Positions 52,407-60,573 of a DNA stretch of 64,000 bases are shown here, piece by piece. Every line of letters begins with the position of its first letter. Position 1 is the first letter of the stretch. The DNA is taken from positions 1-64,000 of the forward strand of contig JBBIIE010000004.1 of the NCBI GenBank assembly GCA_037446605.1, written 5' to 3'. This DNA is from JANXAZ01 sp037446605 (GTDB taxonomy: Bacteria > Pseudomonadota > Alphaproteobacteria > Geminicoccales > Geminicoccaceae). The notes beneath the pieces are model-generated. The model made no database searches and was not told where the DNA came from. It saw only the letters and a list, made by a program, of their open reading frames with translations. A program made the translations under genes and the position numbers.

Positions 52407-52876
52407 GCCCGGCCGGCCTCGAGCTCGGCCAGTCGCAGCGACACGTGCGTCAGACGCTGCGTGGTGTGGTGCAGGCGGGAGGCCAGCTCGTGCATGATCT
52501 CCACGGCCACCTGGGGGAACTGGGTCACCAGGTTGAAGAAGCCGTCCTTGGCGATTCGCAGCGTGTGCAGGGGCGTCGCCGCCACGACCGTGGCGGTGCG
52601 CGGCACGTCGCACAGGATGGCGATCTCGCCCACGATGTCGTTCTTGCCGAGCGAGGCCACCTTGATCCGGCCTTTGGGCGTGTCGACGAGCACGTCGGCG
52701 GTGCCCTCGAGCAGGATGTAGGCGGCGTCGCCCGGCTCGCCCTGGCGGCAGACCACGTCGCCCGCATCGTACTCGATGTGCTCGCTCGTGAACGCCAGGA
52801 GCTTGAGCCGGGCCGGCTCGATCTTGGCGAACAGCGGGATGGCGCGGAGCGCGTCGACGTCGCGTTGCAGGGTCAT
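52403..52876 (-). CDS. Cyclic-nucleotide-binding domain protein (no DNA-binding domain)
   Basis: This 157-aa protein is a single CNB domain (about 10-130). Its phosphate-binding cassette is complete (VGEIAIL with G83-E84, and PRTATV with R93), so it should bind cAMP. No helix-turn-helix follows; the last 25 residues form one helix. It sits between the ABC transporter and the adenylate cyclase with a 4-bp overlap to the latter, and could relay cAMP to the transporter. Function is inferred from context. Confidence 0.87.
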   Translation of the reverse strand: MTLQRDVDALRAIPLFAKIEPARLKLLAFTSEHIEYDAGDVVCRQGEPGDAAYILLEGTADVLVDTPKGRIKVASLGKNDIVGEIAILCDVPRTATVVAATPLHTLRIAKDGFFNLVTQFPQVAVEIMHELASRLHHTTQRLTHVSLRLAELEAGRA

Positions 52877-52893
52877 GGGCCGGTCCTCCGCCG

Positions 52894-55533
52894 TCAGCTC
52901 GCCGGGGCCGCGGCGATCGGCTCGCGCACCAGCGCCGCAGCGCCGACGCCGTCCGCGACCACCCGCCCGCCCTCGATCACGATGACCCGGTCGAGCCGCC
53001 GCGCCCAGTCCTGGTCCTGGGTCGACCAGATGACCGAGCTCGGCCGGAACGCCTCGATCAGCGCGTCGCGCACGAGCGACTGCTCGGCCACGTCGAGCGC
53101 CTGGACCGGCTCGTGCAGGAGCACGAGCTCGGGTCGCCGCAGCACCTCGCGGGCGATCGCGAGCTTCTGGCGCTGCGCCAGGGTGAGGCGGGCGCCGCCG
53201 ATGCCGCACTCGGTCAGCAGGCCGATCTCGACCACCGCCTCGCGCAGACCGTGCTGGTCGACGACCTCGCCCAGGAGGGCCGCGACCTTCTGCGCCGCCT
53301 GCGCCTGGCCGTAGGCGATCTTGCCGAACAGGATGTTCTCCTGGATCGAGGCGGCCGGGTTGGTGTGCTCGGGCTCGAAGAAGGCGACCGCACCCAGAAG
53401 GCCCGCCGGCAGGCCGTCGCGGAACAGCCGCCGCGCCTCGAGCACGCGCGCCTGCAGCGCCTCGTCGACCAGCCCCAGCCGATGGCGCGCGACGATCAGC
53501 TTGAACGGCAGGTCGAGGAGCCGGTCGCGGTCGGCGGCGGACAGCCGAGCGAGCGAATCCAGCGTGGCGCGGCCGAGGATCGCCTTGAACTCCGGCAGGT
53601 CCTCGGGCGCGATGAAGCTGAACTGGCGGAAGTACTCGTGGTCGGCCGGCAGGTCGGCGAACAGCTCGACCATCGTCTGCGCCAGGCGCCAGCCGACCCG
53701 CTGCAGCTCGGCCACGAGGCCGGTGCGCTCCAGCACCGAGCGGACATAGGGGTGGGCGGCGAGGTGCTCGAGGTCGAACACACTGCCGACCGGCATGCCG
53801 AACAGCAGGTTCTCGGCGAGCGTGGCGTTGCCGTTGTAGCGCTCGGGATCGAACGGCTCGACCAGCCGGGCGAGCCGCTCGTCCGAGACGAGCCGCTCGT
53901 GCATCGTGCGCCGGGCGGCCAGGAGCCGCGGGCCGAGCTCGGCGCGGGACGGTGGCAGGACTCCCTTGAGGCCGAGGAGGTAGACGTCCTCGGTCAAGCG
54001 CGCGACCTCGAGCGCCGCGATCATGGCCGGCAGCCGCTCCTCCGGTGCGTGCACGCCGGCCGCCTCCCAGTCGACCCACTCGGCGTCGAGCTCGTCGGTG
54101 GTGTTGCCCGAGGCGACCGCCTCGCGCCGGTCGCGCTGGCGGCGGGCGCACTCCTCGGGCGGGGGCTCGGCCGGGCGCAGCGGCCGGTGCACGAGGCCGT
54201 AGACGAGATTGTCGCGGATCGTGCCGGCGATCAGTCCCGGTTGGCTGCCCAGATGCGCGATCCGCCGGCCGATCACCGATTCGGGCAGCTCGTGCAGCAC
54301 CCGATCGTTGACCAGGACGCGGCCGCTGGTCGGCGCGAGCAGGCCGGCCAGGACCAGGGTCAGCTCCTCGCGGCCGCCGCCGACCGGGCCGACCAGCGCC
54401 ACGGTCGAGGGCAGGGGGATGGTCAGCTCGATGCCGTCGAGCAGCGGTTCGCCGCCCTCCTCGACCAGCGAGACCCCGGCCGCCCGCAGCGTGCCGGTGA
54501 GCGGCCCGATCTCCGGCGGCTCACCGGTCAACAGCTCGACCGGCTTCAGGCCGGGCGGGGCGAACTGGGCCACCGTCTGCTCGTACTTGATGCGCACGTC
54601 GTACAGGGTCTGATAGTAGGTCAAGAGCTCCTTCCACGGCGAGGACAGGTCCTTGTGCGCGCCGACCACGGCCACGAGCGCACCCAGCGTGATGTCACCG
54701 TGGATCACCAGCCAGCCACCGATCGAGAAGAAGAAGAAGGGCCCGAGCTGGGCGATGAAGTTGTTGAGGAACTTGATGAGGAACTTCTTCTTGTAGATCG
54801 CGAAGCGGATCCAGAACACCGTGCCGAGCTGCTCGGCGAAGCGGGCGAGCTCGTAGCGAGCGGTATCATGGGCGTGGATCTCGCGGATCACCGTGCAGGT
54901 CTCGCTGATCCGCTCGGCGTTGCGGCGGACCTGGCGGACGCGCTGCTTGGCGAGCTGGTTGACCTGCCGCTGGAGGCGCGGGATCAGCCAGATCTGCAGC
55001 GGGTAGAGGGCGATCGCGGCGAGCCCGAGCACCGGATCCTGCATGAACATGAAGGTCAGGATGGTGAGCAGCGTGCCGCCCTGGAACGCCGGCACCGAGA
55101 GGGCGTCGCCGACGAAGCCGCCGAGCGCCTCGGTCTCGGCGTTGATCATCTGCACGAGCTCGCCCTGGCTGACCTTGCGGAAGTGCGGCAGGGGGAAGCG
55201 CAGCACGTGCTCGTAGAGCTGGTAGCGCAGCCGGCGCAGCATGCGCTCGGCGACGATCCCGGCATAGACGTTCAGGACGTACTTGAGGCCCCCGCCGATC
55301 AGCACGAGCAGCAGGAACAGTCCGCACAGCGCGAAGAGGTAGGTCGTCCGCTCGAGGTCCCACCCGAGCAGGATCCAGGGGCCGTCCGGATCGCCGAGGG
55401 CCCGGTTGATGATCATCTTGGGCAGCTCGAGCGAGTAGTAGAGCGGCGGGAAGGACAGAAGGGTCATGGCGAGGATGGCGAGCTGCTGCCGCCAGCTGTA
55501 TTTGCGGATGAAGGCGAAGATCGACTGTTCCAT
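52894..55533 (-). CDS. ABC transporter, fused membrane and degenerate ATPase domain with large insertion
   Basis: This 879-aa protein has an exporter-type membrane domain (about 15-320; VSQGELVQMINAETEAL is the X-loop-like helix of the ABC_membrane family) and a nucleotide-binding domain. Canonical motifs are altered: Walker A is GPVGGGRE (R388 for Lys), signature is LTLAQ, Walker B ends LLHEP (H807 for Asp), and the H-loop position is Gln. About 280 residues are inserted between Q-loop and signature, and they repeat the motif after the Q-loop (TIRDNL, TLAENL, SIQENI at about 438, 571, 729). It starts the operon at ATG 55533. Substrate unknown. Confidence 0.85.
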   Translation of the reverse strand: MEQSIFAFIRKYSWRQQLAILAMTLLSFPPLYYSLELPKMIINRALGDPDGPWILLGWDLERTTYLFALCGLFLLLVLIGGGLKYVLNVYAGIVAERMLRRLRYQLYEHVLRFPLPHFRKVSQGELVQMINAETEALGGFVGDALSVPAFQGGTLLTILTFMFMQDPVLGLAAIALYPLQIWLIPRLQRQVNQLAKQRVRQVRRNAERISETCTVIREIHAHDTARYELARFAEQLGTVFWIRFAIYKKKFLIKFLNNFIAQLGPFFFFSIGGWLVIHGDITLGALVAVVGAHKDLSSPWKELLTYYQTLYDVRIKYEQTVAQFAPPGLKPVELLTGEPPEIGPLTGTLRAAGVSLVEEGGEPLLDGIELTIPLPSTVALVGPVGGGREELTLVLAGLLAPTSGRVLVNDRVLHELPESVIGRRIAHLGSQPGLIAGTIRDNLVYGLVHRPLRPAEPPPEECARRQRDRREAVASGNTTDELDAEWVDWEAAGVHAPEERLPAMIAALEVARLTEDVYLLGLKGVLPPSRAELGPRLLAARRTMHERLVSDERLARLVEPFDPERYNGNATLAENLLFGMPVGSVFDLEHLAAHPYVRSVLERTGLVAELQRVGWRLAQTMVELFADLPADHEYFRQFSFIAPEDLPEFKAILGRATLDSLARLSAADRDRLLDLPFKLIVARHRLGLVDEALQARVLEARRLFRDGLPAGLLGAVAFFEPEHTNPAASIQENILFGKIAYGQAQAAQKVAALLGEVVDQHGLREAVVEIGLLTECGIGGARLTLAQRQKLAIAREVLRRPELVLLHEPVQALDVAEQSLVRDALIEAFRPSSVIWSTQDQDWARRLDRVIVIEGGRVVADGVGAAALVREPIAAAPAS

Positions 55534-55603
55534 GAGGCCCGTCGGGATCGGCGCTTCGGCGAGCTTAGAGGAAGCCGGGCGACGGCGCAAAAGGCGCGGC
55601 CGG

Positions 55604-56989
55604 TCAGGCCGCACCGGCCGGGCGGGGCGGGTCGAGCGGCAGCCGCAGCCGCGCCCGCAGCCCGCCCTCGGGGCGGTTCTCGAGGGTGATCTCGCCGCCG
55701 TGGCCACGGGCGATGCCGCGCGCGATCGACAGCCCGAGCCCGACCCCGCCGGTCTCGCTCGAGCGCGAGGCCTCGAGCCGCACGAACGGCTCGAACACGT
55801 CCTCGAGCCGGTCGGCGGGGATCCCCGGCCCGTCGTCGTCGACGGTGACCACCGCCTCGCTCCCCTCGCGGGCGAGGCGGACCCGGGTGCCACCGCCATA
55901 GGCGACGGCGTTCTCGACCAGGTTGCGCACCGCGCGCTTGAGCGCCGCCGGACGGACCCGCGCCACGAGCCGCTCGCCCTCGAGCAGGCGGGCGTCGCGG
56001 CCGAGCTCGGCCAGATCGTCGACCACCCCCTCGACCAGCGCCCGGAGGTCGACCTCGCGCACCGGCTCGGCCTGCGCCTCGTCGCGGGCGAAGGCGAGGG
56101 TCGCCTCGACCATGCGCTGCATCTCGTCGAGCGTGGCGGTGATCCGCTCGCGCGCCTCGGCGTCGTCGAGCAGCTCGGCGCGCAGGCGCAGGCTCGTGAT
56201 CGGGGTCCGCAGATCGTGGCCGAGCGCCGCGAGCAGGCGGGTGCGGTCGGCGATGAAGCGGGCCAGCCGCTCCTGCATGCGGTTGAAGGCGGCGATCGCC
56301 CGGCGGACCTCCTCGGGGCCCTGCTCGGCGAGCGCCGCCCCGGGCTCGCCGCGGCCGAGCCGCTCGGAGGCTGCGGCCAGGGCCGCGAGCGGTCGGGTGG
56401 CGCGGCGCGTGCCGACCAGCACGGCGAGCACGAGCAGCCCGGCCAGCAGCAGCAGCATGACGCCATAGGGCCGGGCGAAGCCCGGGACCGGGGCCGGCAG
56501 CCCGCCCCGGGCGTTGAGCCAGCGCCCGTCGGGGAGGGCGATCGCGCCCGCGGCCCCGAGGCGGGGCCGCCGCCAGGGCCGCTCGCCCTCCTCCTCGTCG
56601 TCGCCGGCGAACCAGGCCCGCTCGCGGGCGAGCGGCTCGACGAGCACGCCCCTCGCCTGCGGCCCGAGCTCGCGGGCGAGCCGGCGGGCGAGCGGGTGGC
56701 GGCCGGCGCGCGGCGTCTCGGCGACCGAGGGGGCCGCATCGACGGTGAGCTGGAGCGGCCGTCCGGCCAGCGCCGCCACGACCGCGGCGTGGCTCGCGGG
56801 CGGGGTCGCGGCCAGCACCCGCACCACCGGCACGAGCTGCTCGACCACCCGCTCGCCGCGGATCCGCTCGAACACCGCCCGCCGCTCGTCGGCGAAGATC
56901 AAGAGCGCGATCGCCTGGGCGCTCAGCACGGCGAGCAGCACGAGCGCCACCAGCCGGCCGCCGAGCGTGCGCGGCCAGAGGCGGATCAT
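55604..56989 (-). CDS. Two-component sensor histidine kinase
   Basis: This 461-aa inner-membrane kinase has two transmembrane helices (about 11-32 and 175-193) bounding a periplasmic sensor loop of about 140 residues, then a HAMP domain. The phospho-accepting H258 lies in LGHDLRTPI, and the ATPase domain carries N, G1 (DDDGPGIP), F and G2 (GVGLGLSI) boxes. ATG 56989 overlaps the response-regulator stop by 4 bp. The stimulus may be a divalent cation, given the divergent EF-hand gene; this is only a suggestion. Confidence 0.92.
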   Translation of the reverse strand: MIRLWPRTLGGRLVALVLLAVLSAQAIALLIFADERRAVFERIRGERVVEQLVPVVRVLAATPPASHAAVVAALAGRPLQLTVDAAPSVAETPRAGRHPLARRLARELGPQARGVLVEPLARERAWFAGDDEEEGERPWRRPRLGAAGAIALPDGRWLNARGGLPAPVPGFARPYGVMLLLLAGLLVLAVLVGTRRATRPLAALAAASERLGRGEPGAALAEQGPEEVRRAIAAFNRMQERLARFIADRTRLLAALGHDLRTPITSLRLRAELLDDAEARERITATLDEMQRMVEATLAFARDEAQAEPVREVDLRALVEGVVDDLAELGRDARLLEGERLVARVRPAALKRAVRNLVENAVAYGGGTRVRLAREGSEAVVTVDDDGPGIPADRLEDVFEPFVRLEASRSSETGGVGLGLSIARGIARGHGGEITLENRPEGGLRARLRLPLDPPRPAGAA

Positions 56990-57705
56990 GCCCGGCTCAC
57001 CTCGGCCTCGAGGCTGTAGCCGCCGCCCCAATGCGTGCGGATCAGCTCGGGCTTCCTGGGGTCGCGCTCGATCTTGCGCCGCAGCCTGAGCACCTGGTTG
57101 TCGATCGCCCGGTCGAAGGGCGCCGCCTCGCGGCCGCGGGTCAGATCGAGCAGCTGGTCGCGCGAGAGCACGAGGCGCGGATGGTCGAGGAAGGCCGAGA
57201 GGAGGAGGAACTCGCCGGTCGACAGCGGCACCGCCACCCCGTCCGGGCCGACCAGCTCGCGGCGGCCGACCTCGAGGGTCCAGCGGTCGAAGCGCAGCCG
57301 CTCGCCCTGCGGCCGGCCGCGGCGCGGCGGCAGCGCCTGGGCGCGGCGCAGCACGGCCTTGATGCGGGCCAACAGCTCGCGCGGGCTGAACGGCTTGGTC
57401 ACGTAGTCGTCGGCGCCCATCTCCAGGCCGACGATGCGGTCGGTCTCCTCGGCGAGCGCGGTGAGCAGCACGATCGGCACGTCGCCCTGGGCGCGCAGCT
57501 GGCGGCAGAGCGAGAGCCCGTCCTCGCCGGGCATCATGACGTCGAGCACCACGAGGTCGACCGCACCCGCCTGCAGCACGCGGCGCGCGGCCTGGGCGCT
57601 CTCCGCGGCGCTCACCCGGAAGCCGTGCCTGGCGAGATAGCGGGCCAGCGGCTCGCGGATGTCGCGATGGTCGTCGACCACGAGCAGGTGCGGTGTGCTC
57701 TCCAT
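56986..57705 (-). CDS. OmpR/PhoB-family response regulator
   Basis: This 239-aa regulator has an N-terminal receiver (phospho-acceptor D55 in LVVLDVMMPG; conserved Lys in YVTKPF) and a C-terminal winged-helix DNA-binding domain (about 130-235; DNQVLRLRRKI). It is coupled to the kinase downstream. It lies divergent from the EF-hand protein, which is a likely target. ATG 57705 begins MESTPH. The whole protein is of normal length. Confidence 0.94.
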   Translation of the reverse strand: MESTPHLLVVDDHRDIREPLARYLARHGFRVSAAESAQAARRVLQAGAVDLVVLDVMMPGEDGLSLCRQLRAQGDVPIVLLTALAEETDRIVGLEMGADDYVTKPFSPRELLARIKAVLRRAQALPPRRGRPQGERLRFDRWTLEVGRRELVGPDGVAVPLSTGEFLLLSAFLDHPRLVLSRDQLLDLTRGREAAPFDRAIDNQVLRLRRKIERDPRKPELIRTHWGGGYSLEAEVSRA

Positions 57706-57877
57706 GGCGCCCTCACTCTGCGGGCCCGCGCCGCGCGACGCACGGGGCGGACTGTAACAGCCTGTCGCGGCGGCCGGCGGCCGGGATCGACCGCGACCCG
57801 GGGCGGCCGGCCTCGACAGACGGGTGCGACAGGCGGATGGTGCAAGGTCGGCGGGAACACCACCAGGAGGAACCCCG

Positions 57878-58426
57878 ATGTCCGAGACCGCCCCGAACGG
57901 CGCGCCGCGTCCGCAGCGCCGCCACGGCCGCACCCTCGTCCTGCTCGCCGCCGGCACGGCGGTCGTGGCCGGGCTCGCCTGGGCCGGCAGCGGGCTCGCC
58001 GACGCCTGGCCGGGCGGCGGCTTCGGCCCGATGGGCCGCGGCCCCGGCATGATGGGCACGATGATGCTCGACCAGCTCGACGCCGACGGCGACGGCAAGG
58101 TCAGCCGTGCCGAGGTCGACGCGTTCCGCAAGGCGCGCCTCGAGAGCGCCGACAAGAGCCGCGACGGCAGGCTCGACCAGGCCGAGTTCGAGACGCTCTG
58201 GCTCGAGGTGACCCGGCCGATGCGGATCCGTGCCTTCCAGTTCCTCGACGCCGACGGCGACGGGATCGTCACGGCGGCCGAGCTCGAGCGGCCGATGAAC
58301 CGGATGTTCGCCCGCATGGACCGCGACGGCGACGGCTTCCTCACGCCCATGACCGCGGCCGACCGGGAGCGGATGCGCGAACGGATGCGCGAGGAGCGCC
58401 GCGAGCGCGGCCCGCGCCACGACTGA
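57878..58426 (+). CDS. EF-hand calcium-binding protein
   Basis: This 182-aa protein has an N-terminal membrane anchor or signal (about residues 18-40), then a Gly/Met-rich segment, then four EF-hand loops at about D68-E79, D92-E103, D124-E135 and D148-T159. The first and third have the canonical DxDGDG form. The last loop ends in Thr rather than Glu. It likely binds calcium in the periplasm and could buffer or sense it. It is divergent from the two-component system, resembling calcium-responsive systems such as CarRS, though not proven to be one. The ATG follows AGGAGGAA. Confidence 0.87.
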   Translation: MSETAPNGAPRPQRRHGRTLVLLAAGTAVVAGLAWAGSGLADAWPGGGFGPMGRGPGMMGTMMLDQLDADGDGKVSRAEVDAFRKARLESADKSRDGRLDQAEFETLWLEVTRPMRIRAFQFLDADGDGIVTAAELERPMNRMFARMDRDGDGFLTPMTAADRERMRERMREERRERGPRHD

Positions 58427-58533
58427 GACGAGGCGACCGGGGCCGGTCGCGGCCGGCTCCGGTCAACTCGCCGCGTTGCGGCGGTGCGGCCCGGGCCTAT
58501 CGTGGAGCCGTCGCCCACGGGGAGGGACGGGCC

Positions 58534-60438
58534 ATGAGCATGTACCGGGCCATCTGGGAGCGCAGCCTCGCCCATCCCGAGGAGTTCTGGGCGGAGGCGG
58601 CCGAGGCCCTGGACTGGGAGCGGCGCTGGGACCGCGTGCTCGACGCCTCGAGACCGCCCTTCTACCGCTGGTTCGCGGGCGGCCTCCTCAACACCTGCTG
58701 GAACGCGGTCGACCGGCACGTCGCCGCCGGCCGCGGCAGCCAGAAGGCCATCATCCACGACAGCCCGGTCTCGGGCACGATCCGCTCGCTCACCTACGCC
58801 CAGCTCCAGGACGAGGTCGCGCGCTGCGCCGGTGCGCTCGTCCGCCTGGGCGTGCGCAAGGGCGACCGGGTCATCGTCTACATGCCGATGGTGCCCGAGG
58901 CGCTCGTCGCCATGCTCGCCTGCGCGCGGATCGGCGCGATCCACTCGGTGGTGTTCGGCGGCTTCGCCAGCCACGAACTCGCCAAGCGCATCGACGACGC
59001 CAAGCCGGTGCTCGTGCTGTCCGCCTCCTGCGGCATCGAGCCCGGCCGGACCGTGGCCTACAAGCCCCTGCTCGACGCCGCGATCGAGCAGTCGGCGCAC
59101 AAGCCGCGCCACTGCGTGGTCCTGCAGCGGCCGCAGCTCCCGGCCACGCTCGTGCCCGGGCGCGACCTCGACTGGCAGGAGGCGATGGCCGGGGCGCACC
59201 CGGTCGACTGCGTGCCGGTGGCGGCCACCGACCCGCTCTACATCCTCTACACCTCGGGCACGACCGGCCAGCCGAAGGGGGTGGTCCGCGACCATGGCGG
59301 TCACGCCGTGGCGCTCGCCTGGAGCATGCGCAACATCTACGCGGTGCAGCCGGGCGAGGTCTACTGGGCGGCCTCGGACGTCGGCTGGGTCGTCGGCCAC
59401 AGCTACATCTGCTACGGGCCGCTCCTGAACGGGAACACCACCGTGGTCTACGAGGGCAAGCCCGTGGGCACGCCCGATGCGGGCGCCTTCTGGCGGGTCA
59501 TCGCCGAGCACGACGTCAAGGTGCTGTTCACCGCGCCCACGGCGTTCCGCGCGATCCGCAAGGAGGACCCGGAAGGCGCGCATCTCAAGCGCTACGACCT
59601 GTCGCGCTTCCGGGCGCTGTTCCTGGCCGGCGAGCGCTGCGACCCGGACACGCTCCTGTGGGCCGAGGCGCAGCTCGGCGTGCCGGTGATCGACCACTGG
59701 TGGCAGACCGAGACCGGCTGGGCGATCGCCGCCAACCCGCTCGGCATCGAGAAGCTGCCGGTCAAGCCCGGCTCGCCGACCGTGCCGATGCCGGGCTACG
59801 ACGTGCGCATCCTCGACGAGGAGGGTCGCGGGGTGCCGGACGGCAGGCTCGGTGCGATCTGCATCAGGCTGCCCCTGCCGCCGGCCTGCCTGCCGACCCT
59901 CTGGAACGCCGACGAGCGCTACGTGCAGGGCTATCTGAGCCGCTATCCCGGCCACTACCTGACCGGCGACGCCGGCTTCAGGGACGCCGACGGCTACGTC
60001 TTCATCATGAGCCGCATCGACGACGTCATCAACGTCGCCGGTCACCGGCTCTCGACGGGGGCCATGGAGGAGGTCCTCGCGAGCCACAAGGACGTGGCCG
60101 AGTGCGCGGTGATCGGCGTGGCCGACGAGCTCAAGGGCGAGCTGCCGCTGGGCTTGGTGGTCCTCAAGGCCGGGGTCGAGCGGCCGGCCGAACGGATCGA
60201 GCAGGAGCTCGTGGCCAAGGTCCGCGAGGAGATCGGGCCGGTCGCGGCCTTCAAGCTCGTCACCGTGGTCAAGCGGCTGCCCAAGACCCGCTCGGGCAAG
60301 ATCCTGCGCGGCACGATGAAGAAGATCGCCGACGGCCAGCCCTGGACGATGCCGGCCACGATCGACGATCCGGCGATCCTCGACGAGATCGGCGCGGCGC
60401 TCGGCCGGCTCGGCTATCCGCGCGCCGCCGGCCGCTGA
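58534..60438 (+). CDS. prpE: Propionyl-CoA synthetase (acyl-CoA synthetase)
   Basis: This 634-aa AMP-forming enzyme activates propionate (or acetate) to acyl-CoA. It has the adenylation core (LYTSGTTGQPKGV near residue 243), IDHWWQTETGW, the hinge and lysine motif RSGKILRGTMKKI, with the C-terminal mobile domain present. Length and FWAEAAEALDW near the start match PrpE. ATG 58534 follows AGGGAC. No other propionate genes are beside it, so it may be a general short-chain acyl-CoA synthetase. Confidence 0.9.
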   Translation: MSMYRAIWERSLAHPEEFWAEAAEALDWERRWDRVLDASRPPFYRWFAGGLLNTCWNAVDRHVAAGRGSQKAIIHDSPVSGTIRSLTYAQLQDEVARCAGALVRLGVRKGDRVIVYMPMVPEALVAMLACARIGAIHSVVFGGFASHELAKRIDDAKPVLVLSASCGIEPGRTVAYKPLLDAAIEQSAHKPRHCVVLQRPQLPATLVPGRDLDWQEAMAGAHPVDCVPVAATDPLYILYTSGTTGQPKGVVRDHGGHAVALAWSMRNIYAVQPGEVYWAASDVGWVVGHSYICYGPLLNGNTTVVYEGKPVGTPDAGAFWRVIAEHDVKVLFTAPTAFRAIRKEDPEGAHLKRYDLSRFRALFLAGERCDPDTLLWAEAQLGVPVIDHWWQTETGWAIAANPLGIEKLPVKPGSPTVPMPGYDVRILDEEGRGVPDGRLGAICIRLPLPPACLPTLWNADERYVQGYLSRYPGHYLTGDAGFRDADGYVFIMSRIDDVINVAGHRLSTGAMEEVLASHKDVAECAVIGVADELKGELPLGLVVLKAGVERPAERIEQELVAKVREEIGPVAAFKLVTVVKRLPKTRSGKILRGTMKKIADGQPWTMPATIDDPAILDEIGAALGRLGYPRAAGR

Positions 60439-60498
60439 CCGGCCTCCCTGCCGGCGCCCCGCCGCCTGCGACGACCTGCCGCGCCATCGGCGCAGGGG

Positions 60499-60514
60499 CG
60501 GCATGCGCCTTGCG
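60499..60514 (+). promoter_or_regulatory. Sigma-54-type -24/-12 promoter of aioBA
   Basis: CGGCATG, four bases, TTGCG matches the sigma-54 consensus TGGCACG-N4-TTGCW with invariant GG and GC exactly 10 nt apart. The predicted start near 60525 lies before the aioB ribosome-binding site. Arsenite-oxidase operons in alphaproteobacteria are known to use RpoN with AioSR, which supports the assignment. Confidence 0.6.
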
Positions 60515-60562
60515 CAATGCGTCACTTCCGGCATGGTCGAACCGTCGAACGGTTCCAGTTCC

Positions 60563-60569
60563 AGGGAGG
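60563..60569 (+). promoter_or_regulatory. Strong ribosome-binding site of aioB
   Basis: AGGGAGG is the best Shine-Dalgarno match in the leader. An ATG would be expected near 60574, but the codon there is AAG (60574-60576). Confidence 0.6.
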
Positions 60570-60573
60570 CACC

